Shown: piece after piece, positions 39,563-52,633 of the stretch
How positions within the stretch are numbered: the stretch's first letter is position 1
Layout of the letters: each line of letters opens with the position of its first letter
NCBI GenBank assembly: GCA_029204225.1
Contig: MU831912.1
Span: forward strand, 1-64,000
DNA length: 64,000 nucleotides
Direction of reading: 5' to 3'
Origin: Diphasiastrum complanatum
Taxonomy: Eukaryota; Streptophyta; Lycopodiopsida; Lycopodiales; Lycopodiaceae
Made by a program: the position numbers and the translations under genes
The notes under the pieces: generated by a model
The model's database searches: none
What the model was told of the DNA's origin: nothing
What the model saw: the letters and a program-made list of their open reading frames with translations, nothing else

Positions 39563-40235
39563 TGTGAAAAATAGTAAAAGTTATCTATCTTGAGTTTGGG
39601 GGGGTACTTTGACTCTTCTACCCCATGCACACATGTTAGTAGAGGATTAGGCCAATTTTAGCTAATGATGTAGCTCAAGGTAGTGTAGGCTCTTTACACA
39701 TGGCTTGATGGTAGAGGGATAGTTACACTTTGTTATGTGTTGCCATGAAGTCATGTGACCAATGAGTAAGATCCACGAAATTGGTCCAATCATATTCAAG
39801 GGTCCTTATGTCACTAGACCAATCAAATTAGAAGGAGATTTGTAAAAGGTTCAATCAAATTTCATGTGGACTACACCTCTTGTGGCTCGAGCTAGTACTT
39901 GAGAGAGATTGAGAGTGATTCCATACTTAGTTTTTTTTGGAGAGATTTGGAGATTCTACATAGAGATTTTGTGACACTCTCTCTCTACCCAAGGAGCCAT
40001 ACTTGTATTTTCTCTCTACCCAAGAGAAAGCCATAATTTTACTTAGTTTTTTTCATCTCAAGTTGCCTTCACATGTGTATGATATGTGGTGAATATTTCA
40101 TGCATGTAATTAGTGCTCTTGCCTTTGAATTGCCAAGCTAGAATCAATCTACCTTTTTGGTGCTCAATCTATGTGCAATCACTCATACTTTAGGAGATCA
40201 TTCACATTGTTTGGGATGTCCCCACACGTGTCAAA
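39563..40235 (+). repeat. LTR of copia family E (3' LTR behind RNase H)
   Basis: Starts TGTGAAAAATAGTAAAAG, related to the LTR start of the copia element at 49592. The right end near CCCCACACGTGT is approximate. Contains CTCTCTACCCAAG direct repeats near 39975-40025. Confidence 0.7.
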
Positions 40236-40681
40236 AGTACACAGATACCACCATTTTGGAGAGATGGTGGTGTTATCTCCCATCTACATTAGATGGCTGC
40301 TGCACCACCACTACATTGCAAAATACACTCATCCCTCATCTTTAGGAGTGCCTTGAGTGAATATTGAAGAGGGCTTCCATGCTTCCATAATTGGTGGGTC
40401 AGGTGTCACCCTAGAGGTCAGATGTCATCCTAGGTCACCCTAGGTTAATCCCTAGGTGCCTTTTAGCTTCGTAGTTCCCCCTATGGCCTCTTTAGAATAT
40501 TCATTTTTTACAAATTGAGTTCCACAATCCGGCTGAGGTGACAACCTTGAAACAAAAACTGAGTTTTTCATTTTACAACAAAAATTGAGCACATGGTGTG
40601 AAAAAATGGCAAAATCTAGCTTTGTTATTTTACAATTGTTGTTTATGAGAAAATCTCACACATGTGGAACCTGTTCCCACG
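40236..40681 (+). other. Spacer between two family-E LTRs, no gene
   Basis: No coding signal. Ends in ACACATGTGG...CCCACG, resembling LTR-end sequence, so part may be an LTR end. Confidence 0.4.
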
Positions 40682-41405
40682 TGTGAAAAATAGTCAAAAA
40701 TAACTTAGTCATGTTGAGTTAGGGGTACTTGAGGTTTTAGAGACATCTATCCATGTGTAAGTAGGTGATTTGGCCATTTTTGGCATTAGAGGCAAAATAG
40801 GCAAGTACACATATCAAGTGACGATTTGGCCAAAAGTAGAAAGTGATGTACCTCAAGTTAGGCTAGGATACTTACATTTTTCAAGTTCAGATTTGGTTTG
40901 TGACTCATCTCCATGTGATGGCATGAGAGCTAGTGACCATCACAAAGCTAGAATCTATCAAAATGGTCCAATCAAGATTGAGGGCTCATATGTCACTCAA
41001 CCAATAGGATTTAGAGGAAAAGAAGGGGTCCAATCATGTTTCACTCCCCTTTACATTAGATTACTACTTATATGTGGTTTACATCCATTCTATGTAAGTT
41101 TTATGGAGTTATGAGGTTTCTACACATTTTGAGTCAAAATTGGTTTCTCTCTCTACTCGAGTTCTTGATAGTAGATTCTCTCTCTACCTAGAGGAGGGCA
41201 TTTTCATACTTAGTTTTTTCATATTCAAGTCTCCACACGTGTGAGTGTACTTGTATGATTGATTTATGCATGATTTTTAGTGCTCTTGCCTTAGATTGAT
41301 GGAATAGATCTTGGTTTTCAATCTATGTATGATCTATGTGCAATAACCACATCTTAGGAGATCACCTCCCCAATCACACTTTTGGGCTGTCCCACACATG
41401 TGAAA
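40682..41405 (+). repeat. Second LTR of copia family E, probably solo
   Basis: Starts TGTGAAAAATAGTC and follows the LTR at 39563 in order (shared GGTCCAATCA...GTCACT and CTCTCTACC pieces) but with substantial divergence. No adjoining coding sequence. Confidence 0.65.
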
Positions 41406-42212
41406 TTCAAGTAATGGCATATAACGACTCCTCAGCCAAAGATCGTCAAAAAAATTTATGGGCCACTTCTAAGGCCTGTTTGCAAATTTGACTCTAGCCC
41501 TTTTTTGGGCAGGCTGAGACCCCTAAATATAGGCATTTTACATCTTTTTTTTTGAAATTTCTTAGCTTTACATGCCATATTTTTGTGATCTCGAAGAATC
41601 CAAGCTGAGACATTGGCAAATATAGCAAACATTCATATCTTGAGTATGAATGACAATTTAAAGTCATTGCATGAAATAAATATGAAATTGGAGCAGGAGA
41701 TAAACGGTTTGAAAACAGAACTTGCCAAATCTGTCGCAAAAATTGAAGAATTGCAATCTTTAATCAGTATATTTCAGAGGACAATATATGGCTTACAATG
41801 AAAGTGTAGAGTCTCAATGGATCAGCAAGCACAAAATAAAAACACCAAGAGACACAAACTAGAAGCTTTGGCACCAGGTGGTGGTGCCAGTGAAATATGT
41901 ATGAGGGACACAAAAGAGTTCTTGCAAAAGATGGTTGGAAAAGATTTTATTGCCGGAAAATATATGATTTTTATTGCAAAAAATTAACTAACATTAAGTG
42001 TAAGTGAAGGAGGTGGACATGCATTCATTTATTTATCTTCCATGTCGTCTAAGTCAACCCATGCATACAATAAACAACACTTGCATATTAAGAGGTGCCA
42101 CTTTTCACCTACAAATAAATCACCAGCAATTCTACCACATTAAAAGGAGGGACATGTCAAGAAGGGTGCCCATTATCTCCACTTCCATTGAAAATAGTAA
42201 GATTAGCTTTTA
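41406..42212 (+). other. No gene recognised
   Basis: A 62-codon ORF at 41613-41801 encodes a coil-like stretch (NLKSLHEINMKLEQEINGLK) with no family. The rest is AT-rich. Confidence 0.4.
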
Positions 42213-43570
42213 TCAAAAAACTAGAAAAGACTTGAGGTAGGACTTCTTATGCCACTCATAGTGTAAATGATTTAAAAACATTCTACAAATACTATAACAG
42301 TCCCCCTTGAGGAAAACCTTTGTCCTTGGGCTTGTGTACACCCTCTTGATCCCATTTGCATCACAAAATGCTTTGAACTTGGTAGAAATGTACTCACCAC
42401 CATTGTCACTCCTCAAGCACTTGATCTTTGTAGAAAATTGGACCTCCCTTGCAATCTTGAACTTGACAAAGACATCAAACACCTCATCTTTGGTCTTTAG
42501 TAGATATACTCAACAAAATCTACCAAAATCATCAATAAAAATCACATACATCTTAGCACCTCCATTGCTAATTGTAGTAACACCATAAATATCCGAATGC
42601 ACAAGTTGAAAATGATTACTTGACCTTGATGTAGATCTCTTGTAAGGTAACCTATGTGACTTTGATAAAGCACATTGCTCAAACACGATTCAAGCTTGTT
42701 AAAGAGTTGGGAGACCAAAAACAACTTGCCTCTTTGCCATCACCTCCAATGACTTGTAGTTGAGATGCCCCAATCTCTTGTGCCATACCTCTTGCATTGA
42801 CAATTGCTCCTTTGCCATACATCCAACTTGGTTAGCAACAACACAAGCATCAATTTTGAACAACTTACCTTGCCTCTTTCCTTTTGCAATCAATTCATCA
42901 TCCTCCTTGATCAAACAAACATCACCATCAAAATCCACTTTCAATCCGTTGTCAAAAGCATTTGACTCACACTAAGAGGAGTGAAAATGCTCACAATGAC
43001 TGGTCATATGTTGAGTATCTCCAGAATCCAAAAACCAAGAATTGTAGAAAAGTGCCTTTTGGTCTTTGACAATAAACACTCATGCGTCCATGTCGAGTTT
43101 GGGAGATGTTGTGACTACATTCACCTGTTGATCTAGTTGTTTGCTGGAATTCTTCGCTTTTAATACCATGCAATCCTAGATCTCATGATTAGTGCATTTG
43201 CAGTACTTATAGAACATCTTCTTCTTCGATTGTAGATTTGATAATTGCTATTGACTTTGCGTCAGCTCCTGATTTGATGTAGACTGCTTAGAGCTTTTCT
43301 TCTTCTGTCGCTTTGAGCCTTTGTTGACATGTAGAGCATGAAATGATGAAGTCTATGACATGTCTTGACTTCTTCGATTGTCTTCTTGCAGCAACATAGT
43401 GATAACTCTAGTAAGAGTTGAATCTGAGTGTGTCGATATGATCACCATCTAGTTCTTGTATGTAGAGGGCAAGCTTGAAAGCAATGTCATGATTGCGTCT
43501 TGATCATCGATGATCGATCTAACAGTGGCCATTGGTTGCTTCATAACTTCATAGATGTATCCTTCAGGTT
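42213..43570 (-). pseudogene. Ty1/copia gag-end, protease and integrase remnant (second copy)
   Basis: On the minus strand, starting at the breakpoint near 43570: gag (SIIDDQDAIMTLLSSLPS), a zinc-knuckle trace (CKCTNHEI), decayed protease, pre-integrase (VWHKRLGHLNYKSLEVMA), and integrase (HSDIYGVTTISN, FIDDFGRF, LRSDNGGEYISTKF, later KRVYTSPRT). Stops and frameshifts throughout; it ends inside integrase at about 42213. Confidence 0.85.
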
Positions 43571-44235
43571 GTAGCATATAGATGTCTTCTTCAATGACTC
43601 CATTCAGATAACCTGTCTGTACATCGAGTTTATGTATTTCAAGGTCGGTTGCTACAGCATACGATAGGAGAGCTCAGATTGATGAATGCTTGACTACTGG
43701 ACTAAAAGTCTTGTCGTAGTCAATGTTAGGGATCTGAACAAATCCTCGTGCTACTAGTCTTGCCTTCCTTCAATCAATCACTCCATTGGCATTGTATTTG
43801 ATCTTAAATACCCATTTGAAATTGATGAGATTGTATCCAACGGGAGCTTCAACTAGTGACCATGTCTGGTTCTTGATCAGAGAGGAATACTCTTTATCCA
43901 TTGCTTCTCTCCAGAGATCGGAGTCTGGTTGGCTAAGTGCCTCATCAACTGATGCAGATTCCTGCACTAAAAGACAGGCAAACTCAAGAGTAAACCTTGT
44001 GGGTTGTGTGCGCACTCGGTTTGATCTTCTTGGAGGAAGTATCGGCTGATGATTCAATCCTTGGATTTGTCGTTGCTATATAGCAGCAACATTTTTGTCT
44101 GACTCGTTGTCGGGTAGTTGGTCAACTATCTACATGCTAGAGGTAGGTATTGAAGGTCCACTTGGAATTTTGTCCTTGCCTTTGAGGTTGATGAACTGAT
44201 CCTTGATAAAGATTATATCGCTGCTGAACAAAGTC
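43571..44235 (-). pseudogene. Ty1/copia reverse transcriptase N-terminal part
   Basis: The minus strand carries MNHQPILPPRRSNRVRTQP, WREAMDKEYSSLIKNQTWSLVE and FKWVFKIKYNANGVID, then KARLVARGFVQIPNIDYDKTF and LEIHKLDVQTGYLNGVIEEDIYM with the catalytic aspartate in LDVQ. Active-site YxDD is missing: the sequence passes straight into gag of another copia copy at about 43570. Confidence 0.87.
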
Positions 44236-44882
44236 TACAAGGTATCAGGGTCATACAGCTTGTAGGTGTTGTCAGATGAAGTGTATCCAATAAAGATTGT
44301 CTTGAGATCTTGGAAGTTAAATTTCTTCCTTGTCTCCTTCCGGATTCGCACGTAGGCGATGCATCCGAATACTCGAAGGTTCTTCAATAAAGGCTTTGAG
44401 CCTGTCCACACCTCATGGGGTATTTTGCCTGAGAGAGTCGTGGTCGAACATTTGTTCTGGATGTAAGCTGCAATGGAGACAGCTTCAGCCCATAAGCTCT
44501 TTGGCAAAGATGAGTGTGCTAGCATACATTTAGCTGACTCGACCAGGGTACGATTCTTCATCTCGGCTAAGCCATTAGACTGAGGCGAATAAGGAGTGAT
44601 AAACTGTTGTTCAATGCCTTGGCTCTGAACTTAGTAGAGATGTATTCTCCACCATTATCTGACATCAAGGATTTGATTGTCTTACCAATCTCTTTCTCTG
44701 CACGCTCCTTGAAGATTTTGAAGCAATTGAATGCTTCTGATTTTTTTCTTAATAAAATAAACCATAATCCTTCTGAAAAATTCATCAATAAAAGTTATAA
44801 AATACTTTGCATCCTTTTGTGAAGGATTCTGCATTGGGCCATAGATATCTATATATACAACATCTAATAATCCTCTAGGCAA
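44236..44882 (-). pseudogene. Ty1/copia integrase core
   Basis: The minus strand carries DVVYIDIYGPMQNPS, FITFIDEFFRR, SLMSDNGGEYISTKF, then KNRTLVESAKCMLAHSSLPKSLWAEAV and FGCIAYVRIRKE. All catalytic positions are recognisable but split by frameshifts near 44570 and 44690. Confidence 0.9.
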
Positions 44883-45552
44883 TATGTTGATGGCTTAATC
44901 TAAAAGGTTGCATGGTCTGTTTACTGACTAGACAGTCTTGAAAAATAGGTAAATCAACTTTCTTGTCATGATAGTCGAGATCAAGAACAATAGATTGCTT
45001 AGACATGTGTTGTACAGAAGCATGATTCAAATGGCCAAGTCTATAATGCCAAAGTAAACTTTTATTTATCTGAACAGAAGTATTAAGTGCCTGACTAGAG
45101 GCAGAAAAGCAATGAGTTAATCTATACAAGTATCCATGCCTCTTTCTGAGTTCTAGGATCTTGTTTGTCCTATCGACTACTTTACACTGACCAAATTCAA
45201 ATTCTACTTTATGTCCTAGATCTGTAATCATGCTGACAGAGAGCATATTTGTTGACAGATTTGGTACATGAAGGACATTCAAAAGTAGTTTACATTGATC
45301 ATTGGCAAAGTTTAATCTCACTGTACCTTCACCTTTGATAGCTTGAATGTTATTATCACCAAGGTGAACATATTGTTTGGTACTGTAAGGTGTATAGGAC
45401 TCGATACAGCCGATATGGCTGGTCATATGCTGTGTGGCACCGGAATCAAGAAACCAGAAGTTGTCATTGGATCCTTCTTGATGGCTTGTTATGAAGGCGT
45501 CATGATCCGATTCTTGAATAGGCTGTGGAGCTTCTGCAGCTGCATTTGCCAC
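44875..45552 (-). pseudogene. Ty1/copia protease and pre-integrase domain
   Basis: An open minus-strand frame of 225 codons: FWFLDSGATQHMTSH with the catalytic DSG, VLHVPNLSTNMLSVSMI, and WHYRLGHLNHASVQHMSKQ of the GAG-pre-integrase domain, then a weak CxxC. The best-preserved piece of the copy. Confidence 0.92.
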
Positions 45553-46331
45553 TTGATTTGACTGCTCTTTGCTGTTATTCTTTGCAGTATACGATAGTCT
45601 TGGATCTCATGGTTGGAATGCTTGCAGTATCTACTAAACAGTTTCTTCTTTGTCGGCTGATTCGACTGTTCTTGACGATGTGTCAGTTTCTGATCTTTCT
45701 TTGATGATCTCGGGCCTTTTTTCTTTTGCTTAGTCCAGCCTTTGTTGGTGTATAAGACGTGAGAGTCAACAGTCGAGGAACTGGAGGCTTCGTTCTTATG
45801 AGAGTCTTCCTACAACACCATTATGATGACTCTTGAAAGAGCCAGTTCTGGATGCGTCGTGATGGTCATCACCCAGCTGTCATATGAGCTTGACAAGCTT
45901 GATAGCAGTGTCATTACTACGTCTTGATCATTTATGATAGATCCGACAATGGCCATTTGCTTCAATAGGTCCTTGAACTGGTTGATGTGATTCTGAAGGG
46001 AATCACCATTTGCCATCTTGAGGGAGTAAAATTTCTTCCTAAGATGTAGCTTGGAAGCTATATCTCGCACTTCATATAATGTGTTCAAGATGTCCTAGCC
46101 TTCCTTGGATGTCTGAGCTTTGGACACATGGCCGATTTGCATGTCCGAGATGTTGAGAATGATAAGCACAAATGCTTTGCCATCCTTCAGCTTCCATCAG
46201 AAGATTGCTGTGTCGTCGGCTTCGGCTCTTGCCTCTTCACCTGTAACAACGTCATACAATTTCTTAGCCATTAGCACAGTTCTCATCTTAAATTTCCACA
46301 GATGGTAATTGGCTCCATCAAGCTTGTCCAT
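45553..46331 (-). pseudogene. Ty1/copia gag
   Basis: On the minus strand, ATG at 46331 opens MDKLDGANYHLWKFKMRT, the usual copia gag start. YEVRDIASKLHLRKKFYSLKM, HINQFKDLLKQM and MTLLSSLSSSYDSWV follow. A knuckle-like CKHSNHEIQDY is degenerate. Stops at about 46097 and 45810. Confidence 0.87.
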
Positions 46332-46574
46332 AATAGGACTGGCCTTCCCTTGGAAATCCACATGGAAGATTAGTCTAGATGATAGTAGTAACTATCAGTG
46401 ACTTAAGTATGAGAATCCAGTGTTAAATTACTAAACAAGAAGATAGTTATCCTATCCGCTAGTAGGATTCGGTTCTATGGAAAGCTTATCAGGCTGTAGA
46501 AATAGCTCTGACTTAAAACTGCTTAAGAAACAGATGAATTTAGACATTAAAGCTCTAAACGATCAAAGAATAGT

Positions 46575-46593
46575 AACCTAAGCTCTGATACCA
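46575..46593 (-). other. Primer-binding site of minus-strand copia
   Basis: The minus strand reads TGGTATCAGAGCTTAGG, an exact match to the common initiator-Met primer site, about 245 bp before the gag ATG. Confidence 0.88.
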
Positions 46594-47369
46594 TGCCTGG
46601 AAAGAGAGGAAATTCTCTTGGTGCGTGCACTATTGGTAACAATAGGCAAACACAATAACAAAGTCAAATTCAGAGCTAGATGCGCGGTGATAGCAAAAGC
46701 AAAAGAACAGACTATTAGACAAAGCAATCATAAGGTCAGACATAGAGTAGAAAGCATTGCATATACTGATAGAATCTAAACGCAGAACTAGACAACACTT
46801 TATTCAGATTAATTGTAATGAAATACAAGTCAGTGATGCAGGTGAGCACAAGACAATAGCGAGCAAAACTGCATGCTCACAAAGCTAACTACAAATTGTA
46901 AAAGCTATGAGCTAATACTGACGATCCGTCTGAAGAGGAGAATCAATGCATGAAAGCATCTACTGTGTCTGTCTCGTCGGATTTGATAATCTGAGTTCTT
47001 GATCATTTGATCAATTACATTACTTGCTTAATGCCTACAATGGTATGCACGCTATATACATTTATGTAGATGATTGTACAAGAGATGGCGTGGAGCCGTT
47101 GTGCCGTCAGGAAGAAGATCATGGCTGCTATCATTGTCAAGTTGGTTGCGCAGTACAGAGGATGAGCGTGAGGAGGCCAATAAGTCGGACTTCCCTGATA
47201 TGTCGACCAAGTTGGGTCTACCCGATAGTTCGTCCAACTTCGATAAGTCGGCCATCTCCTCTTGCTCGTCTTTAGTAGTTGAGCTACGTGACAATACCAG
47301 TAAATATGCAACAATGAATGGAACTAGATTAACATGGGATTTAGGAGAGTAGAGGATATAAATCCAACA
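46594..47369 (-). repeat. 5' LTR of minus-strand copia (outer end approximate)
   Basis: Inner end is fixed by the primer site (LTR ends ...CCAGGCA on the minus strand). The outer end is placed at 47369, where the minus strand reads TGTTGGATTTATATCC, a usual copia LTR start. No second LTR is present to confirm it. Confidence 0.5.
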
Positions 47370-48890
47370 GTTGTGTTCAACAAAATAGACAAAAACAATA
47401 AGAGATTTATCAGTTACAAACAACTAAAGAGAAGCGTACATTTTGACATGATATTGAACTCAATAAGAAGATAGATTGATTCAATAAGTAGCATGTACAA
47501 AATTAGATAATGAGAGCAAAACAATAGCGTACGAAATCGCGTACTCCAAGTTATCTCTAAGTAGCTGAAAACTCTATCTGATGCACTTCTGCTAATAAGC
47601 AGTAAGCGTGAATAGCAATACTCTAATAGAGCTTTGAAAAGAAACTTTATAGAGACTAGAACTAGAGCTAAAGAAGTCTTTGATGATCAAATATTTATAC
47701 TAAAGCAATTAACGCGTATCCAGAAGGACAGCTAATTAGGTCGCAGATCGCAATAGCTAGTTGGCCATAATTTGCTACCATCCATCTAGTTAGGACTTCC
47801 CAAAAATTTATTTGCAAAGTAATTAGGGCAAGTCGTCATATCAAGTGGAACACTAACTGTTGTTCTTCGACATGGTAGACTCCTTTGACTTTCGTCGATA
47901 GGTCAGATGATGTCCGATATGTTGGAGCCACCTATTCAACGATTCCTGAGTATTTCTGTAGACTGTGTAGAAACACAAATAAAACTGCAGGACTGGATAC
48001 TAAAATGGATGAAGATTAAAGATTGATTATTTGGATAAATCACCCAAAGAGTAGAATAATACAACACTCTCCATCCCTTAACTCATCACTAATCTAGATC
48101 TAGCCATTTTCTATATGTTAATAACTTGTACAGTTGCACAGTTTGCAAAGGACTGCAACTGTAGAGGACTGCAAATGCAAGAGGATCACTTGCAGTCTCT
48201 AGCAGTAATAAGGTTCAAGGCCCTGCAAGAAGACTGACTACAAAGTTCTCGCAAGAACGTCACTTGCGATTTCTAGCGGACTTCATGCCTACGCAAAAGG
48301 AGGAGAACGGCGCCAGTCTTCACCCCCTTCTTGCCATAATCTACATTAGATGCTGCCTTCTTGTACTTTCATGTGCACTAGTGTAAAATTGTATAAAGAT
48401 GATGATCACTGTAATTAATAATATACAACCAGACACACCAAAGGTAGACACATTGTAGATGCTTTTCATGCATCATTTTTTTCACCTTTCTGAATGTCAA
48501 CAAGAAGCTGAATAGACTATCACTCATTCAGTTGATCAAACCAATAGCTCAATAACTTCCTCTTTCTCTCTGTTAAATCAGAGTATTGTTTTAGAAAGAG
48601 CACAACTCTGTCTACATTCAGACTTGTACTTTCTATGATTATTTCTTGATGTTCCAGTAATCTAAATCGTATTGTGTTGTGTCAAATGGGTTTTCATTCT
48701 GTTCTAATTGTTTTATGCTATGCAGATAAAGTTATTTGTAAATTAAAATGTTTTATGATTGTTAATTAGTGTTGATTATAAGATATAGCTCTGAATTTGT
48801 TATGCTTTTGCAAAGCACAAACAGATCGTTTGTGTAGGCCTATGATTACCATCGTGCACACATAGAGAGATTGGTGAAATCATGCCATCT
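47370..48890 (+). other. No gene recognised
   Basis: AT-rich sequence between the copia LTR and the interrupted Ty3 element. Short pieces (GCAACTGTAGAGGACTGCAA near 48150) repeat locally. No coding motif on either strand. Confidence 0.45.
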
Positions 48891-48898
48891 CAGCTCTT

Positions 48899-49586
48899 TC
48901 ATTTCGTACCATCATTCTCCAACACATGGTCACTAATTTTTGAATCAACCATAGAAACTGCCTCATTTGGTGGGTTTTTCCATTTCAGAACCATGTTATA
49001 GTGCTGTTTAGCTTTCTTTTTTGTCATCAACCTTGTAGACTTCTCTTCCTTCCTAATGACTACTTTTGGTGGTTTCATTGGCGGATCATCAAGAATATGT
49101 CTGACTCCAAATCTTGTAGGAACCATATGGGTTAAGATTTGTTCATCAGTAAGTTTTACATTCTCATCATAAGATAAAGCATGGCTAGCGGGAATAAGTT
49201 CATCTTCAATGGGATCCAAAATTGGTTTGGTCGAGATCCATGCTACATTCATCATATTGACTAGAAATGTGATGAGTGTATCAAGAGTGCGATTTTCCAT
49301 AGGAATGTCTAATTTGTCATCACATCAACACATGTATCCCTCTCTACAATCAACAGTTGCAAGTGCTTGATTCCAGTTAACAATATCAGTTTGAGAATCA
49401 TAATGGACTCCCAAAGTTTTTTCCTCTCGATCACGAATATGATATGTTGTGCAAGAGTCATCATCTTCCTTTTGAATTTATGGCTTGATCATCCAAGTCA
49501 ATGGATCAACTTTGACTGCTTTCTTGCAATTTTCAAATGTGATTTTGCCTGTACTACATTTATGAATTACTTGCCCAACTGGCGTA
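48899..49586 (-). pseudogene. Ty3/gypsy element G, part after protease (left of the copia insertion)
   Basis: Minus-strand ORF 49300-48899 (VNMMNVAWISTKPILDPIED, PTRFGVRHILDDPPMKPP) continues the post-protease region of the element found at 54829-56040. Rejoining across the copia insertion with one ACCAC removed gives a sensible reading through the protease end. The function of this stretch is not known to me. No RT follows in the window. Confidence 0.6.
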
Positions 49587-49591
49587 ACCAC

Positions 49592-50453
49592 TGTGAAGAA
49601 TTGTAAAACATATCTATCTTACATATGTTGATTTTGGGGGTTCTACCCATGTAATTTGATTGTACATATTCAAGGTGTGTGAATTGAGCACATATCCTTG
49701 TAGAATAGGGCGAGTTTGAGTTAGGTAGATCAAGTTCCAATGACATGCATAAAGTCTAGTTGCTCTAGTATGACATGCAACAATGTTCACAATGTCTAGA
49801 TTGACATGCATGTAGATTTACACATAGAATTGGTCAAATATGGCCTTGTAGGAACTTGAGCCATCATAAATGCATTGTGTCCTAAGTTTCTATTGAGACA
49901 TGCATAGCATGCAAATATTCTAATGTATAGATGCAAGTAGAATTGTAGGTTCATAGTTGAGAAATTGACATTTGGATAAAGTAGGTAGAAGTTAGGTGCA
50001 ATTTCTTCATGCAAGCTATTAGGTGTCAATATGGTAGTAATTTACACTTGAATAGGTGTAGGGAATGCATTGAATGCTAGTAGTACCACGAATTTATGCT
50101 CTCCTATATATGTTCATATGGTTCTCATTCATTTCCAATGATGAATCAAGCTTTGGTAAGGTCATAATGTCAAAATTGGATCTCATTCTATTTTGCTTGT
50201 AATTGTATTCTCTCTCTAACTTGAGATTGGTGTCTTCTTCATACATTATTTTGCTTGTGTATTTTCCCTATTTGGAGAAATTAGTATTGCTTTGATCTGT
50301 AGCATTCTAGATTGTGCTCTAGCCTCAAATTTGTTGGTAGATTGTAGTATTACTCTGCAGGTGATCTATGTGCTACCACAAAGCATGGTAAAGATCATTC
50401 ACACTTTTGTTGTGGTTCTTCCCCACACATGTGAAGTTGCTGGATTTTTCACA
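49592..50453 (+). repeat. 5' LTR of copia element H
   Basis: 862 bp, TG...CA. Very similar to 54001-54823; the main difference is a gap of about 20 bp near 54400. Confidence 0.95.
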
Positions 50454-50466
50454 TGGTATTAGAGCC
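50454..50466 (+). other. Primer-binding site of copia element H
   Basis: TGGTATTAGAGCC, one transition from the TGGTATCAGAGCC type, directly after the LTR. Confidence 0.88.
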
Positions 50467-51194
50467 ATACCATGCTTTGAGTGCTACTAACTGAAGAATT
50501 TTGTGACAATTCAAGCTAGGAAGTTGTTTAGCACTTTTTTGTTATCTATTCTTGAACAGTTTTTGGATGAATGAGGTTAGAACTGATAGTTTCAGGTCTG
50601 AATCCAAGTTGTATGAAATTTAGACTTTTCACAAGTGTGAAAACCAGAATACATCATTTCATTCTATTTCCTTGATGCTAGGTCCAAAGGTACTGACATT
50701 ATAGCTTGTTGGAAAGCTAGAAGAGTCTACTTTCCAATGCAATTGATTTCAATTCATTTTGATGACCCTAGTAGGAGTTATAAGCTCTTAAAGAAGGGTA
50801 GGGAGAGACCCAAAACCCGAGTGGACACTTTTTGAATTGATTATATTGCATGCATCATTCAAAATTCACAATTTTTGTACTCAATCATAAAGAGAATTGG
50901 ATAAGACAAGTTTTTGTTGTCATAGTCACATCATTTCACACAAAGAGTTGTGTTTGAGTTGCATGTGTGTTTCTAGAGTGTTTTTCATTCATTCGAAACT
51001 CATGGGAAAATTTGACATCTAACTTGTAAGGGCTTCATTAGGTCATAGAGGCTAGATACAAATTTAAAGTGATTGATTTTCTGTTGTGAGCAAGATCTCA
51101 CATAGCTGTTGCAAGATTTTACATAGGATTTGGTAGTACACCCAATTGTTTTGGTTCCTATAGTGAAAGAGAAGCAACACATTCAATTCCATTT

Positions 51195-51929
51195 TTGTTG
51201 TCCAATTTGCAGTCTAGTGAGAGACTAGATTCATCCAACTATTCAATTTGGAAGGATAGGATAGAATATTTGTTGGTTCTTTATGGTGTAATGGACATAG
51301 TATTAGGAATTGAAGTTGAACTTGAAGCTTGTGATGAGGCTCAAAGGTTCAAGAAAAGAGCAAGAATTGCTCTTCATATCATCAAACTGAACATCTTTAG
51401 TGAGATGTTGAGAGAAGTAAGTTCATGTACCTCAGCCAAGCAGACTTGGGAAACCCTTAAGAACTTTTTTGAAGCAAAGATCACATCAAGACTTCTTACT
51501 CTTAGAAATTAGATCTTTTCTAGTTTTCAAAGAGTTGATGAAAGTGCTTCAAGTTTTGTAATGAGAATTAAAGATCTTCACAGAGAGATAGCATGCATAG
51601 GAGATACTCTAGAGAACAGTCAACTTGTTCAAGTAATCCTTAATGGAATTAGAAAAGAGTTTTCAAATTTTGTGAAAATGTATGCTATCAAGGAGGAGAT
51701 ACTATCTATGAAAGCTCTACATTTTCTTATTGCTGAAGAATGCAGACAAACGAACAAGCTGATGAAGATCAACACACTTTCAAGGAAGGATGGTGGTTGT
51801 GGCAAAGCTCACTTTGCCAAGGACAAGTCAAGAGGGAGGAGCAAAAACAAATTTTCTCAAGCCTTCATCAAGGACAAATCAAAGGACGAAGCAAAGGACA
51901 AAGACCAAGGAGGAGTAGAGATGATTTAA
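51195..51929 (+). pseudogene. Gag of copia element H
   Basis: LQSSERLDSSNYSIWKDRIE is the copia gag start, then KRARIALHIIKLNIF and TWETLKNFFEAK; after a TAG at 51510, FQRVDESASSFVMRIKDLHRE and VILNGIRKEFSNFV. The Lys/Asp-rich end lacks a CCHC knuckle. Frames change near 51930 before protease. Confidence 0.88.
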
Positions 51930-52633
51930 CTCGTTCTTCTATCTTCAAGAAGAAGACTCAAGAAGATCAAGCCAATTTTTTCATAGAAGACTCACATGCA
52001 AGTGAAGGAGAAGCATCTCTCATGATGTCTAGTTTCTCCTCTTTACCTTTTAATGATGTATCTTGGCATATTGATAGTGGAGCCACAAGTCATATGAGTT
52101 GCTCCAAGAGTTCTTTTATTTCTATTGAATCTTATCAAGAACTTCAAGAATCAATCTACACTACTGTTGGTGATGCATGTTCAATTGAAGGATTTGGAAT
52201 TTGTTCCTTGAAACTTGCATCTTCTATGAGTTTATCACTTTCCAATGTACTTTATGTTCCTAATCTCACAAAGAATGTGATTAGTGTTGGAAAGTTATTT
52301 GTTGAAGGCTTTGAAGTGGAATTCAATGTCAATAATTGTTTTCTAGAGAAAGGTGATGAGATCCTAGCAAGTGGATCTAGATATGGAGGCATTTTCAAGT
52401 TAGATGTGCATGAGAATGCAAGTACTTGTGATTTTGAATTGATGACTTGTGTTTCCAAGGAGGAAGTATGGCATAGGAGGTTGCATGTTTCCAATTTTAG
52501 ATCTATGTCCTCAATAGTCAAGGAGATCAAGCCAAGAGTGGCTTATTCTATGGCAAAATCACATATGGATCCATGTTTGATATCTTCAACCAAGACAAAA
52601 CATCCTATGGAGCTGGAGCACTCAGCTCTCTAA
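51930..52633 (+). pseudogene. Protease and pre-integrase domain of copia element H
   Basis: VSWHIDSGATSHMSCSK with the catalytic DSG, VLYVPNLTKNVISVGKL, FNVNNCFLEKGDEILASG, and VWHRRLHVSNFRSM in place of the usual RLGHLN. It stops at 52631 before any zinc or integrase core residues. Confidence 0.88.
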
